DNA of 64,000 nucleotides. Source: Curtobacterium sp. MCPF17_052 (GTDB lineage Bacteria; Actinomycetota; Actinomycetes; Actinomycetales; Microbacteriaceae). Positions within the stretch are counted from its first letter, which is position 1, and the number at the start of each line of letters is the position of its first letter. A program made the translations under genes and the position numbers. Under the pieces are notes generated by a model, which was not told where the DNA came from, ran no database searches, and saw only the letters and a list, made by a program, of their open reading frames with translations. Positions 35,120-43,470 of the stretch are shown here, piece by piece. The stretch lies in assembly GCF_003234085.1 (NCBI RefSeq), contig NZ_QKSD01000003.1, forward strand, positions 62,001-126,000, in the 5' to 3' direction.

Positions 35120-35722
35120 TCAAGCGGGCTGGTCGGCCTCCGACGAGGAATCGACCTCTGCCGGATCGGCAGCGCCCGCATCAGCGGGGTCGACCGCCAG
35201 CCCCTCGACGACCTCGACACGGGGCAGTTCGCCGAGCACGGCCCCCGGCAGGAACAGCTTCGCCCCACGGACGCCGGCACCGATGACGACCTCGGGAGCC
35301 TCGAGCACCCGGGAGTCGACGTACACGGCCCAGTCGGCCGGCAGACCGATCGGGGTGATGCCGCCGTACTCCATCCGAGTGCGCTCGACGGCGTCGTCCA
35401 TCGGCGCGAAGCTCACCTTCCGAGCCCCGAGCAGGCCCTTCACGGTCCGGTTCACGTCGAGCTTGGTCGAGGCCAGCACCACACACGCCGCGTACGTGAC
35501 GGTGTCGCCGCGCTTCCCCGCGACGACGATGCAGTTCGCGCCGCCGGACACCGGGAAGCCGTAGGCCTCCGAGAACGCAGCCGTGTCCGCCAGGTCCGGG
35601 TCGATCGGCGATGCCTCGATCCGCTGGAGCAGGGCCGACGGCAGGGCGACCAGGGCCTCGGCGACCGGGATGGCGATGGAGCCGGTGGCGAGCAGGACGG
35701 GCATGCGGTTCAACGTCGGCAT
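35120..35722 (-). CDS. YbaK/EbsC-type aminoacyl-tRNA deacylase
   Basis: A 200-residue editing-domain protein. The family pattern is ALLQRIEASPIDPDLADTAAF, FPVSGGANCIVVAGKRGD, the Lys in LDVNRTVKGLLGARKVSFA, and GGITPIGLP. These hydrolyse mischarged Cys- or Ala-tRNA in trans. The C-terminal 30 residues are Asp/Ala/Glu-rich. The start is set by a TAGGGT hexamer 6 nt upstream of the ATG. Confidence 0.82.
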   Translation of the reverse strand: MPTLNRMPVLLATGSIAIPVAEALVALPSALLQRIEASPIDPDLADTAAFSEAYGFPVSGGANCIVVAGKRGDTVTYAACVVLASTKLDVNRTVKGLLGARKVSFAPMDDAVERTRMEYGGITPIGLPADWAVYVDSRVLEAPEVVIGAGVRGAKLFLPGAVLGELPRVEVVEGLAVDPADAGAADPAEVDSSSEADQPA

Positions 35723-35728
35723 CCTCCC

Positions 35729-35734
35729 ACCCTA
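35729..35734 (-). promoter_or_regulatory. -10 hexamer for the leaderless YbaK-like gene
   Basis: TAGGGT on the minus strand, ending 6 nt before the ATG at 35722. Confidence 0.5.
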
Positions 35735-35808
35735 GGGACGGACGCCACGACGACGTGTCAGCCGAGGTCGGCGCCGGCGCCGGCACCGCGGCGCCCCTGG
35801 CGGTTCGC

Positions 35809-35856
35809 GCTCAGCGACAGGACTCGCGTGCGCCGCCACGAGGACTGTCGCTGAGC
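35809..35856. repeat. inverted repeat with 12-bp arms and a long loop
   Basis: GCTCAGCGACAG (35809-35820) and CTGTCGCTGAGC (35845-35856), a perfect 12-bp stem with a 24-nt loop. Partial pairing continues outward (GTTCGC/ACGAAAC). Different in sequence from the GGACGGGAGGC family. Confidence 0.55.
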
Positions 35857-35927
35857 ACGAAACGCGGCCGCCCGCCCGCGCCGCAGCCGCCCACCCCGCA
35901 CCGCAGCCGCGACCGCCGCCCCACGAC

Positions 35928-35969
35928 GGACGGGAGGCCCGTGACCAGCTGGTCACGGGCCTCCCGTCC
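35928..35969 (-). terminator. inverted-repeat element copy 3 (perfect 42-bp palindrome)
   Basis: Each arm is 21 bp (GGACGGGAGGCCCGTGACCA plus G) with no loop base. It lies 48 bp past the stop of the GH3 gene. As RNA it would form an exceptionally stable hairpin; as DNA it could be a cruciform or a dimer-binding site. Confidence 0.8.
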
Positions 35970-36016
35970 GACGGCGCCGCGCTCCCCCGCGGCGGCCGTC
36001 ATCGGCCGGTTCCCCG

Positions 36017-38473
36017 TCAGCCGACGACCTCCCACGTGACGAGTCGCGCGTCCCGTGTGGTGACCTCGTGCACGGGTCCCTCGACCGCGAGGACCGCGCG
36101 CGGCGTCGCGGTTCCCGGCAGGACCCGGACCGCGGTGGCGCGCTCGTTGACGATCACGCCACCGGTCGCGGTGTCCGCGTCCGCGACCGAGGCCGAGGCG
36201 GCCGCGTGCGAGCCGACCCAGACCTCCACGTCGCCGGGCTCCACGATCCGGACCATCCGCCGGTCGCTGAACGCCAGGCGGGTGGTGGGGACGGTGAAGG
36301 CGAGCCGCACGGACTCCCCTGCGTCGAGTTCGACGCGGGCGTACCCGAGCAACTGCACGACGGGCCGGGTGACCGATCCGACGACGTCGTGCCCGAACAG
36401 CTGCACCACGTGGGCGCCGGCGACCGTCCCGGTGTTCGTGACGGTGACGCTCGCGGTGAAGGCCGAACCGGCCTGCACGGAGTCGTCGACGACCAGGTCC
36501 GAGTACCCGAACGACGCGTACGACAGACCGAACCCGAACGGCCGGACCGGGGTGGAGTCGGTCGCCGTGACGTCCGAGGGTCCACCGAGTGCCGGGTGCA
36601 GGTACGAGTACGGCTGCGCGCCCGCGGACCGCGGCAGCGACACTGGCAGCCGACCCGAGGGGTTCACCGCACCGGTGACGACGTCGGCGATCGCGAGTCC
36701 GCCGCCCTCGCCGGGGAAGAACGCCTGCAGGACGGCAGTCGGCCGCGGACCTTCGCCGTCGAGCGCCCAGCTGATGGCGTACGGACGGCCGGTGAGGAGC
36801 ACCAGGACGACGGGCGTGCCGGTGGCGACCACGGCCTCCACCAGTTCGCGCTGCACGCCGGGCAGGTCGAGCGACTCGGAGTCGTTGCCCTCGCCGACGG
36901 TGCCGCGGCCGAACAGGCCGGCCTGGTCGCCGACGACGACGACGGCGAGCTCGGCGTCGGTGGCGGCGGAGACGGCAGCGGCGATGCCGGTCCGGTCCTC
37001 CCCCTCGACCGCGCAGCCCTCGACGACCCGGACCGATGCTCCGGTGAAGGCGTCGGTCAGTGCCTCGGCGACCGTCGGGATCGAGAACCCGAGCGGCAGC
37101 CCGGGGTGAGCGGCCAGGACGTGGTTCGCGAACGAGTAGCAGCCCTGCAGCGCCTCGGCGCGGTCCGCGTTCGGGCCGATGACCGCGACGGTGCCGGGGG
37201 TCCGTCGGACCGGCAGGACGCCGTCGTTGCCGAGCAGCACGATCGACTCCTCCGCGAGGCGACGGGCGAGCGCCTGGTGTCGGGGCGAGTCGAGGTCGAC
37301 GCCGGTGGGCGGTTCGTCCTCGTACGCCTCGGGGTCGAGCAGACCGAGTGCTTCCTTCTGCGCGAGCGCACGGAGGACGGCCCGGTCGACGTACCCCTCG
37401 TCGAGCTGCCCCGAGCGCACCCGCTCCACCAGAGGGCGCAGGTACGCGTCCCCGGTCGGCAGTTCGACGTCGATGCCGGCCTCGAGCGCCAGTGCAGCGG
37501 CCTCGCCGCGGTCGGCGGCGACGGCGTGCATCACCTCGAGGAACGCGATCGCGAAGTAGTCGGCCACGACGACGCCGTCGAACCCGAGCTGTTCGCGGAG
37601 CACCCCGGTCAGGTACTCGGGGCTGGCGGCCATCGGGACGCCGTCGGTCTCGGTGTAGGAGTTCATGACCGAGCGGGCGTTGCCGTCGAGCAGCGCCATC
37701 TCGAACGGCGGCAGGAACACGTCCCGGATCTCACGGGGCCCGGCCGAGACGGGCGCGTGGTTGCGTCCGGCGCGGGAGGCCGAGTAGCCGAGGAAGTGCT
37801 TCAGCGTGGCGTGCACGCCAGCGTCCTGCAGACCCCGCACGTAGGCGGTGCCGACGGTGCCGACCAGGTACGGGTCCTCTCCGATGCACTCGTCGACCCG
37901 GCCCCAGCGGGGGTCGCGGACGACGTCGAGCACCGGCGCGAGCCCCTGGTGGATGCCGAGCTCACGCATCGAGTCGCCGATCGCGCGGCCGACCTGTTCG
38001 ACGAGCTCCGGGTCGAACGAAGCGCCCCACGCGAGCGGGGTCGGGAAGGTCGCGGCCTTCCAGGCGGCCAGTCCGGTGAGGCACTCCTCGTGCACGAGCG
38101 CGGGGATGCCCAGTCGGGTCTCCCGCTTGAGGCGACGCTGCTCCTGCCAGAGCCAGGCGGCCCGCTCCTCGGCGTCGACCGGGCGGGTGCCGTAGACGCG
38201 GGTGTAGTGCCCGATGCCGTCGCGGGTCACCTCCGGCAGGGTCGCCTGGGCGTCCTGCCCGGCTGCCATCTCGCCCTGCATGGGTGCCACGACGCCGTTC
38301 TGGTCGAGCCAGTAGCCGACGATCTGCGCCGCCTTCTCCTCGAGCGTCATCCGGGCGAGCAGGTCGCGGACGCGGTCGCTCACCTCGGGGACGGCCGGGA
38401 GGCCCGGGGCCGGGTCCGACAGGTCGGTGCGGACGGTGTCCACTGCCTGTCTCGGTTCGTTGGTGATCGTCAT
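36017..38473 (-). CDS. GH3-family glycosidase (beta-xylosidase/beta-glucosidase)
   Basis: An 818-residue GH3 enzyme without a signal peptide, so probably cytoplasmic. Visible are HEECLTGLAAWKAATFPTPL, GRVDECIGEDPYLVG, the KHF of HATLKHFLGY (225-227), and the nucleophile Asp305 in FDGVVVADYFA. A C-terminal GH3 domain contains GDQAGLFGRGTVGEG and a fibronectin-III-like end domain FVSVTVTNTGTVAGAHVVQL-type fold. It would release terminal sugars from imported oligosaccharides. Beta-xylosidase is favoured by the nearby GH10 xylanase. It is the fourth gene of a minus-strand operon; its ATG overlaps the permease stop (ATGA). Confidence 0.88.
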   Translation of the reverse strand: MTITNEPRQAVDTVRTDLSDPAPGLPAVPEVSDRVRDLLARMTLEEKAAQIVGYWLDQNGVVAPMQGEMAAGQDAQATLPEVTRDGIGHYTRVYGTRPVDAEERAAWLWQEQRRLKRETRLGIPALVHEECLTGLAAWKAATFPTPLAWGASFDPELVEQVGRAIGDSMRELGIHQGLAPVLDVVRDPRWGRVDECIGEDPYLVGTVGTAYVRGLQDAGVHATLKHFLGYSASRAGRNHAPVSAGPREIRDVFLPPFEMALLDGNARSVMNSYTETDGVPMAASPEYLTGVLREQLGFDGVVVADYFAIAFLEVMHAVAADRGEAAALALEAGIDVELPTGDAYLRPLVERVRSGQLDEGYVDRAVLRALAQKEALGLLDPEAYEDEPPTGVDLDSPRHQALARRLAEESIVLLGNDGVLPVRRTPGTVAVIGPNADRAEALQGCYSFANHVLAAHPGLPLGFSIPTVAEALTDAFTGASVRVVEGCAVEGEDRTGIAAAVSAATDAELAVVVVGDQAGLFGRGTVGEGNDSESLDLPGVQRELVEAVVATGTPVVLVLLTGRPYAISWALDGEGPRPTAVLQAFFPGEGGGLAIADVVTGAVNPSGRLPVSLPRSAGAQPYSYLHPALGGPSDVTATDSTPVRPFGFGLSYASFGYSDLVVDDSVQAGSAFTASVTVTNTGTVAGAHVVQLFGHDVVGSVTRPVVQLLGYARVELDAGESVRLAFTVPTTRLAFSDRRMVRIVEPGDVEVWVGSHAAASASVADADTATGGVIVNERATAVRVLPGTATPRAVLAVEGPVHEVTTRDARLVTWEVVG

Positions 38474-39351
38474 CCCTTGACCGCCCCGGTGAGACCGCCG
38501 ACGATCCGGCGCTGGAAGATCGTGAAGAAGATCAGCGCGGGGATCATCGACATCGACGTGAAGGCGAGCACCTTGGCGGTGTCGACGGAGTACTGCGACG
38601 AGAACGCCTGCACGCCGAGCGGCAGCGTGTAGCTGCCCTCGTTGTTGAGGATGAACAGCGGCAGGATGTAGCTGTTCCAGCTGGCGATGAACGCCAGGAT
38701 CCCGACGGTGACGACGCCCGGCAGGGACAGCGGCACGATCATCCGGAAGAAGAACCCGAGGCGGCTGGCACCGTCGATGGACGCTGCCTCCTCGAGCTCG
38801 TCGGGGATGGCCCGGAGGAACGGCACCAGGATGATGACCGTCGTGGGCAGGGCGAAGGCGATCTGCGGCAGGATCACGCCGGCCAGGCTGTTCGTCAGAC
38901 CGAGGTCCTTGATGAGCAGGTACAGCGGCGTGATCGCGACGGTGATCGGGAACATCAGGCCTGCGGCGAACAGGGCGTACAGGGCGCCGCGGCCGGCGAA
39001 CCGGTAGCGGGCCAGGATGTAGCTGACCATCAGGCCGAGCACGACGACACCGACGGTCGTCGCGATCGCACTGATCGCCGAGTTGCCGAGCTCCTGCCAG
39101 AAGATCGAACTGCTGAGGACCGAGCCGTAGTTGCCGAGCTCGAACGGGGCCGGCAGGCCGGCGGGGCTCGTGGTGATCTGCGAGTTCGTCCGGAAGCCGC
39201 CCAGCACGATGTACAGCACCGGGGCGAGGTTCGCGGCGACGAACAGGATCGCCACGACGTAGGTGAGCGGGTTGGCGCGACCGATGGCCGCGCTCGACCG
39301 GCGCTCCCGTGTCGCACGACGCCCGGGGGCGACGATGCTCGTGGTGGCCAT
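38470..39351 (-). CDS. carbohydrate ABC transporter permease (MalG type)
   Basis: A 293-residue inner-membrane permease with about six helices. The EAA loop is DELEEAASIDGASRLGFFFR. The C-terminus LIFFTIFQRRIVGGLTGAVKG is characteristic of MalG/CUT1 members. It pairs with the upstream MalF-type permease, the two genes overlapping by 1 bp (TGATG). Its stop overlaps the GH3 start. No ATPase gene lies in the operon, so a shared MsiK-type ATPase is likely. Confidence 0.92.
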   Translation of the reverse strand: MATTSIVAPGRRATRERRSSAAIGRANPLTYVVAILFVAANLAPVLYIVLGGFRTNSQITTSPAGLPAPFELGNYGSVLSSSIFWQELGNSAISAIATTVGVVVLGLMVSYILARYRFAGRGALYALFAAGLMFPITVAITPLYLLIKDLGLTNSLAGVILPQIAFALPTTVIILVPFLRAIPDELEEAASIDGASRLGFFFRMIVPLSLPGVVTVGILAFIASWNSYILPLFILNNEGSYTLPLGVQAFSSQYSVDTAKVLAFTSMSMIPALIFFTIFQRRIVGGLTGAVKG

Positions 39352-40382
39352 CACTTCTTCCCTTCGGTGATCGCGCCCGCGGTGTCCCGGCGGAGCACGA
39401 ATCGTTGGTAGATGAGCGCGACGGCCAGGGAGATGACGAACATCACGACGGCGACGGCACTGCCGAAGCCGTAGTTCCCGGAGTTGCGGCCGTTGCCCAC
39501 CATGTAGGTCGCCATGGTCGAGGTGCCTGCGGTGGAGGCGATGTACTGCCCCCAGATGATGTAGACGAGGTCGAACAGCTGCAGCGACCCGATGATCGAC
39601 AGGAACGCCCAGATGCGGATGGTCGGGCCGAGCAGCGGCAGCGTGATGCGCCGCTGGATCTGCCAGTAGCCGGCACCGTCGATCGCGGCGGCCTCGAAGA
39701 GCTCCTCGGGGATGCTCTGCAGGCCGGCGAGGAACAGGATCACCGCGAAGCCGATGTACTTCCACGAGATGATCAGCAGCAGCGTCCAGATGGCGATGTC
39801 CGGGTTGGACAGCCAGTCGGCACGCAGACCGCCGAGTCCGATGGACTGGAGCATGTCGTTGACAGCGCCGTTCGACTGCAGCAGCAGGCTCCACCCGGTG
39901 CCGACGATGACCTCGGAGATCACGTACGGCACGAAGACCAGGACGCGGATGAGTCCGCGGCCGTGCATCTTCTGGTTGAGGAGCAGCGCGAGGACGATCG
40001 CGATCGGGCCCTGCAGCACGAGCGACAGGACGACGATGAAGCCGTTGTGCATGAGGACCGACCGGAAGGCCTGGTCCTGGAAGATGATGACGTAGTTCTG
40101 CAGCCCGACGAAGTCGGTGGGCGGGCCGTAGCCCTGCCACTTGAAGAACCCGTAGTACGCAGCCATGCCGACCGGCAGGATCACGAACGTGACGAAGACG
40201 ATCACGGCGGGTCCGGCGAGGACGGCGATCTCGGCGCGCTTCCGCCAGTCCGCGAGCCGCTTGGCGGGCCGACGCCCGGCGGGGCGCGGTGCGCTGGACG
40301 CACCGCTCCCCGCCGTCGTTGACCCCGAGGCGCGGTCCGACCCGGTGGTCGGGTTCGTGCCGAGCGAGGTGTCGAGGGTCAT
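39351..40382 (-). CDS. carbohydrate ABC transporter permease (MalF type)
   Basis: A 343-residue permease with an N-terminal Ser/Gly/Ala-rich cytoplasmic extension of about 45 residues, then six helices. The EAA loop is EELFEAAAIDGAGYWQIQRR. The substrate, judged from context, is xylobiose or xylo-oligosaccharides. Gap to the binding-protein gene is 2 bp. The operon order is binding protein, MalF, MalG, GH3. Confidence 0.92.
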   Translation of the reverse strand: MTLDTSLGTNPTTGSDRASGSTTAGSGASSAPRPAGRRPAKRLADWRKRAEIAVLAGPAVIVFVTFVILPVGMAAYYGFFKWQGYGPPTDFVGLQNYVIIFQDQAFRSVLMHNGFIVVLSLVLQGPIAIVLALLLNQKMHGRGLIRVLVFVPYVISEVIVGTGWSLLLQSNGAVNDMLQSIGLGGLRADWLSNPDIAIWTLLLIISWKYIGFAVILFLAGLQSIPEELFEAAAIDGAGYWQIQRRITLPLLGPTIRIWAFLSIIGSLQLFDLVYIIWGQYIASTAGTSTMATYMVGNGRNSGNYGFGSAVAVVMFVISLAVALIYQRFVLRRDTAGAITEGKK

Positions 40383-40384
40383 GG

Positions 40385-41686
40385 TCAGCCCTTGGCCGCA
40401 GCCTGGTTGGTGGTGGTGACGATGTCCTTGGCGGTGCCCTTGTCGGCGAGGACGTCGACGACGCTGGTGTTCAGCGCGTTGCCGACGTTCTGGCCGTAGA
40501 GGGTGTCGAGGTACTGCGACACGAACGGGGCGTCCTTGTACGCGGCGAGCGCGGTCTTCAGGTACGACTCCGACACGACGGACTGGGCGTCCTGGTTGAC
40601 GGGGATCGCCTGGAAGGCCTTGTAGTAGCCCTCCTGGTTGTCCTTCTGCACGATGAAGTTGAGGAAGTCCGTGCAGGCCTTCTTCGGGGCCTTCGCGGTG
40701 CAGGAGTAGCCGTCGACGCCACCCATCATCGACTTCGCGTCACCCTTGCCACCGGAGACGGCCGGGAACGGGAACCAGCCGAGGTCCGGCAGCGGCTTGG
40801 CGTCCGGGGTCAGCGAGGAGATCACGCCCGGGTCCCACGCGCCCATGAGTTCCATGGCCGCCTTGTGGTTGGCGAGGAGACCGGCGGAGCTGCCGGCGCC
40901 CTGCTGTGCGGCGGTGGTGAGGAAGCCCTGGTTGAACGGCTTCGTGTCGTTGAAGGCCTCGAGGTCCTTGCCGGCCTTGGTCCAGCAGGCGTTGTCGAAC
41001 TTCAGCGACTCCGCGGCGCCGGTGAGGGTCTTCTCGCTGCAGGCGCGGAGGGCGAAGTTGTAGTACCAGTGCGCGGCCGGCCAGGCGTCCTTCGCACCGA
41101 CGGCGACCGGGTCGACGCCGGAGTCCTTGAGCTTGGCGATGTCGTCGTTCAGCTCGTCCATCGTGGTGGGCGTGCCGTCGATGCCGGCCTTCTCGAACAG
41201 GTCCTTCGAGTACCAGATGCCCTCGGGGAGCACGGCAACGGGCATGGCGTAGGTGCCGTCCTTCGCGTCGTAGCCCGAGAAGGTGCCGGCGCTGATGGAC
41301 TTCTTGGCGTCCGCGCTGATCGAGTCCTTGATGTCGAGCAGCTGCCCGGCGTTGATCATCGCGTTGAGCTTGCCGCCACCGCGCTGCAGGAACACGTCGG
41401 GGCCGTCGCCGGAGTTGAGCGCGGTCTGGAGCTTGCCGTCCAGGTCCTCGTTCTGGATGGCCTGGATCTTGATCGTGACGTTCGGGTTCTTCGCCTCGAA
41501 CGCCTTGACCGTGTCCGCCCAGTAGGCCTTGCCCGGCCCGGTGGTGGAGTTGTGCCAGAAGGTCATCGTGACCTTGCCGTTGCCGTTGCCGTCGTCTGCG
41601 GCTCCGCCGCTCGAGCAGCCCGTGGCGAGCAGTGCGGTGCCGGCTGCGATGGCGATGGCCGCCGCGAACCTGTTCTTCCTCGTCAT
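40385..41686 (-). CDS. sugar-binding lipoprotein of the CUT1 ABC transporter
   Basis: A 433-residue extracytoplasmic binding lipoprotein. Signal region MTRKNRFAAAIAIAAGTALL ends at lipobox ATGC (Cys24). The mature part begins TMTFWHNSTTGPGKAYWADT, a CUT1 (MalE-type) opening. It has Trp- and Tyr-rich segments typical of sugar stacking, such as DAWPAAHWYYNFALRA and GAWDPGVISS. It is the first gene of the operon. A LacI-type operator lies in the 177-bp gap to the divergent lacI gene. The ribosome-binding site is GAGGG about 10 nt upstream. Confidence 0.9.
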   Translation of the reverse strand: MTRKNRFAAAIAIAAGTALLATGCSSGGAADDGNGNGKVTMTFWHNSTTGPGKAYWADTVKAFEAKNPNVTIKIQAIQNEDLDGKLQTALNSGDGPDVFLQRGGGKLNAMINAGQLLDIKDSISADAKKSISAGTFSGYDAKDGTYAMPVAVLPEGIWYSKDLFEKAGIDGTPTTMDELNDDIAKLKDSGVDPVAVGAKDAWPAAHWYYNFALRACSEKTLTGAAESLKFDNACWTKAGKDLEAFNDTKPFNQGFLTTAAQQGAGSSAGLLANHKAAMELMGAWDPGVISSLTPDAKPLPDLGWFPFPAVSGGKGDAKSMMGGVDGYSCTAKAPKKACTDFLNFIVQKDNQEGYYKAFQAIPVNQDAQSVVSESYLKTALAAYKDAPFVSQYLDTLYGQNVGNALNTSVVDVLADKGTAKDIVTTTNQAAAKG

Positions 41687-41768
41687 TGTGGAGTCCCTCG
41701 GTAGTCGTCGTTGACATGCGACCGCGAGGCCGCACGGAGAGCATGCCTGGCGCTCGAACGGCTTGTCA

Positions 41769-41788
41769 ATCGATTTCGATAACGATTT
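41769..41788. promoter_or_regulatory. candidate LacI-family operator for the xylo-oligosaccharide operon
   Basis: Imperfect 20-bp palindrome with outer arms AATCG/CGATT and a central CG (AATCGATTTCGATAACGATT), the layout of LacI-family sites. It is the only AT-rich patch in the gap between the binding-protein gene (starts 41686, minus) and lacI (starts 41864, plus). Confidence 0.6.
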
Positions 41789-41851
41789 CTGTCCGGTGCG
41801 CCACGCGGCACGAAGATGGTTCATCGGGACGGAACGGGGCCCGGGGACGAG

Positions 41852-41857
41852 TACGGT
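41852..41857 (+). promoter_or_regulatory. -10 hexamer for leaderless lacI 1
   Basis: TACGGT, ending 6 nt before the GTG at 41864. It discriminates this GTG from upstream in-frame starts. Confidence 0.5.
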
Positions 41858-41863
41858 GTCGAC

Positions 41864-42898
41864 GTGGATGCCATCGCCCGTCCTGCTCCCCTGCCGGGGC
41901 GGACCACCATCAGCGATGTCGCGCGAGCCGCCGGTGTCTCCGTCCCGACCGTGTCGAAGGTGATCAACGGACGCGATGGTGTCGCCGCCGCCACGTCGCA
42001 GCGGGTGATGGCCGTGATCGAGTCCCTCGGGTACGAGAGTTCCCTGGTCGCACGCAGCCTGCGCCGCAGCCGGACCGACGTGATCGGCATCCTGGTCACC
42101 GAGTTCGAGCCGTTCTCCACCGAGTTGCTCAAGGGCATCTCGTCCGCTGCTGACGGCACCGGGTACGAGCTCCTCGCCTACGCCGGACTCGTCAGCGGAG
42201 AGGCCCGACCCGGCTGGGAGCGCCGGTCCCTCTCCCGCCTGGCCGGCACACTGATCGACGGCGCGATCGTCGTCACCCCCACGACCCTGATGGCGAGCAC
42301 CCCCATCCCCGTCGTCTCGATCGACCCGCACACGGGGCCCGAGGGCCATGCCGCGATCGACTCCGACAACGTCGGCGGTGCCCGGGCGGCCACGGAGCAC
42401 CTCATCGCCCTCGGTCACCGCCGGATCGCCCACATCCGCGGGCGTGCCGACCTGGCGTCGGCCGAACTCCGCGAGATCGGGTACCGCCAGTCGCTCGAGG
42501 CCGCGGGCATCCCCTTCGACCCCGACCTGGTGCGGGTCGGCGACTACCAGACCGCTGCCACCGCCGAGGTCGCCCGCGGACTGCTCGCACGCCACGACCG
42601 ACCGACCGCGGTCTTCGCAGCGAACGACAGCTCGGCCATCGGGGTGCTGCAGGTCGCCGGGGAACTCGGGCTCCGCGTGCCGCAGGACCTGTCCGTCGTG
42701 GGGTTCGACGACGTCCCCCAGGCTGCGAACGCCACTCCCCCGCTGACCACGGTCGCGCAGCCGCTGCACGACCTCGGCGCCGAGGCGCTCCGGATGCTGC
42801 TCGAGCTCCTCGGCGGCCGCGACGTGCCGGCGCACGTGCAGCTGCCGGCATCGCTCGTGGTCCGGGCGAGCACGGCTCCGCCCCCACCCGGATCCTGA
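41864..42898 (+). CDS. LacI-family repressor of the xylan-related operon
   Basis: A 344-residue regulator: a HTH of residues 14-60 (TTISDVARAAGVSVPTVSKV, INGRDGVAAATSQRVMAVIE), then the periplasmic-binding-protein fold (VIGILVTEFEPFSTELLKGI, SVVGFDDVPQAANATPPLTT). The ligand is probably a xylo-oligosaccharide or breakdown product. It is divergent from the transporter operon across a candidate operator. A second LacI gene (44864-45871) accompanies the GH10 gene; the two share little obvious similarity beyond family level. Confidence 0.88.
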   Translation: MDAIARPAPLPGRTTISDVARAAGVSVPTVSKVINGRDGVAAATSQRVMAVIESLGYESSLVARSLRRSRTDVIGILVTEFEPFSTELLKGISSAADGTGYELLAYAGLVSGEARPGWERRSLSRLAGTLIDGAIVVTPTTLMASTPIPVVSIDPHTGPEGHAAIDSDNVGGARAATEHLIALGHRRIAHIRGRADLASAELREIGYRQSLEAAGIPFDPDLVRVGDYQTAATAEVARGLLARHDRPTAVFAANDSSAIGVLQVAGELGLRVPQDLSVVGFDDVPQAANATPPLTTVAQPLHDLGAEALRMLLELLGGRDVPAHVQLPASLVVRASTAPPPPGS

Positions 42899-43024
42899 GG
42901 CGCGAGACGCTGGCGTCTCCGCCAGACGGCGGCGTCTCCGCGGGACGCCGCCAACCGTCCGAGACGCCCCCGAACTCCGCGGCGTCTCGCCAACTCGGCG
43001 GCGCCTCGCGTACTCGGAGGTGTC

Positions 43025-43066
43025 GGACGGGAGGCACAGTGCCAGCCCGCCCCACGCCTCCCGTCC
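43025..43066 (+). terminator. inverted-repeat element copy 4
   Basis: Arms GGACGGGAGGC (43025-43035) and GCCTCCCGTCC (43056-43066) around a 20-nt centre. 127 bp past the lacI stop. Identical in sequence to copy 5. Confidence 0.65.
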
Positions 43067-43175
43067 GCCCCGCGAGACGCCGGCGGCGGCGCGAGACGCC
43101 GCCTCCCCGGCGAAACACCGCCACTCCCGGCGGCGTCTCGCCCACTCGGCGGCGTCTCGCCCACTCGGCGACGTC

Positions 43176-43217
43176 GGACGGGAGGCACAGTGCCAGCCCG
43201 CCCCACGCCTCCCGTCC
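43176..43217 (+). terminator. inverted-repeat element copy 5
   Basis: Second, identical copy of element 4, 151 bp away, arms 43176-43186 and 43207-43217. Confidence 0.65.
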
Positions 43218-43358
43218 GCCCCGCGAGACGGCGGCGTCTGCGCGAGACGCCGCCTTCCCGGCGAAACACCGCCACTTCCGGCGGCGCCTCGCCCACTCAG
43301 CGGCGTCTCGCGCAGACGGGGGCGTCTCGCGCAGACGGGGGCGTCTCGCGCACTCGGC

Positions 43359-43405
43359 CACGCAGGCACGCAGGCACGCAGGCACGCAGGCACGCAGGCA
43401 CGCAG
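43359..43405. repeat. octamer tandem repeat CACGCAGG
   Basis: Five full copies of CACGCAGG from 43359 to 43398 plus a partial sixth ending near 43405. Uninterrupted, so a likely site of length variation. Confidence 0.8.
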
Positions 43406-43459
43406 CCGCCCTCGCGCGCGGCGGGCGGACCTGATAAGTTCCCGCTCACAACAAATACG

Positions 43460-43464
43460 GGAGG
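43460..43464 (+). promoter_or_regulatory. ribosome-binding site of the GH10 gene
   Basis: GGAGG, 6 nt before the ATG at 43471. This gene is leadered, unlike the two flanking LacI genes. The AT-richer stretch CTGATAAG to ACAAATACGG just upstream is where its promoter should lie. Confidence 0.7.
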
Positions 43465-43470
43465 CCGTCG

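Larger units (their letters stand above)
35723..36016. other. 294-bp gene-free stretch with two different palindromes
   Basis: After the YbaK-like promoter hexamer the stretch is GC-rich low-complexity DNA (GCCGGC runs), then a long-loop inverted repeat at 35809-35856, then the 42-bp repeat-element palindrome at 35928-35969. No credible reading frame is seen. Confidence 0.6.
43025..43326. repeat. 151-bp tandem duplication
   Basis: Two units, 43025-43175 and 43176-43326, align without gaps with about 12 mismatches by hand count, mostly in the last 15 bp. The first 54 bp, containing the inverted-repeat element, are identical. Confidence 0.7.
42899..43470. other. 572-bp repeat-rich spacer upstream of the GH10 gene
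   Basis: No gene can be supported here; open frames are artefacts of repeats. The stretch is dominated by GGCGTCTCG and its complement CGAGACGCC, many copies apart by a few bases. It contains a 151-bp tandem duplication (43025-43175, 43176-43326) with the inverted-repeat element in each copy, and an octamer repeat (43359-43405). The last about 35 bp form the GH10 leader. Confidence 0.75.

Noticed and set aside
43359-43405. The octamer array as a CRISPR
   Set aside because: Eight-base direct repeats without spacers. No cas genes in the window.
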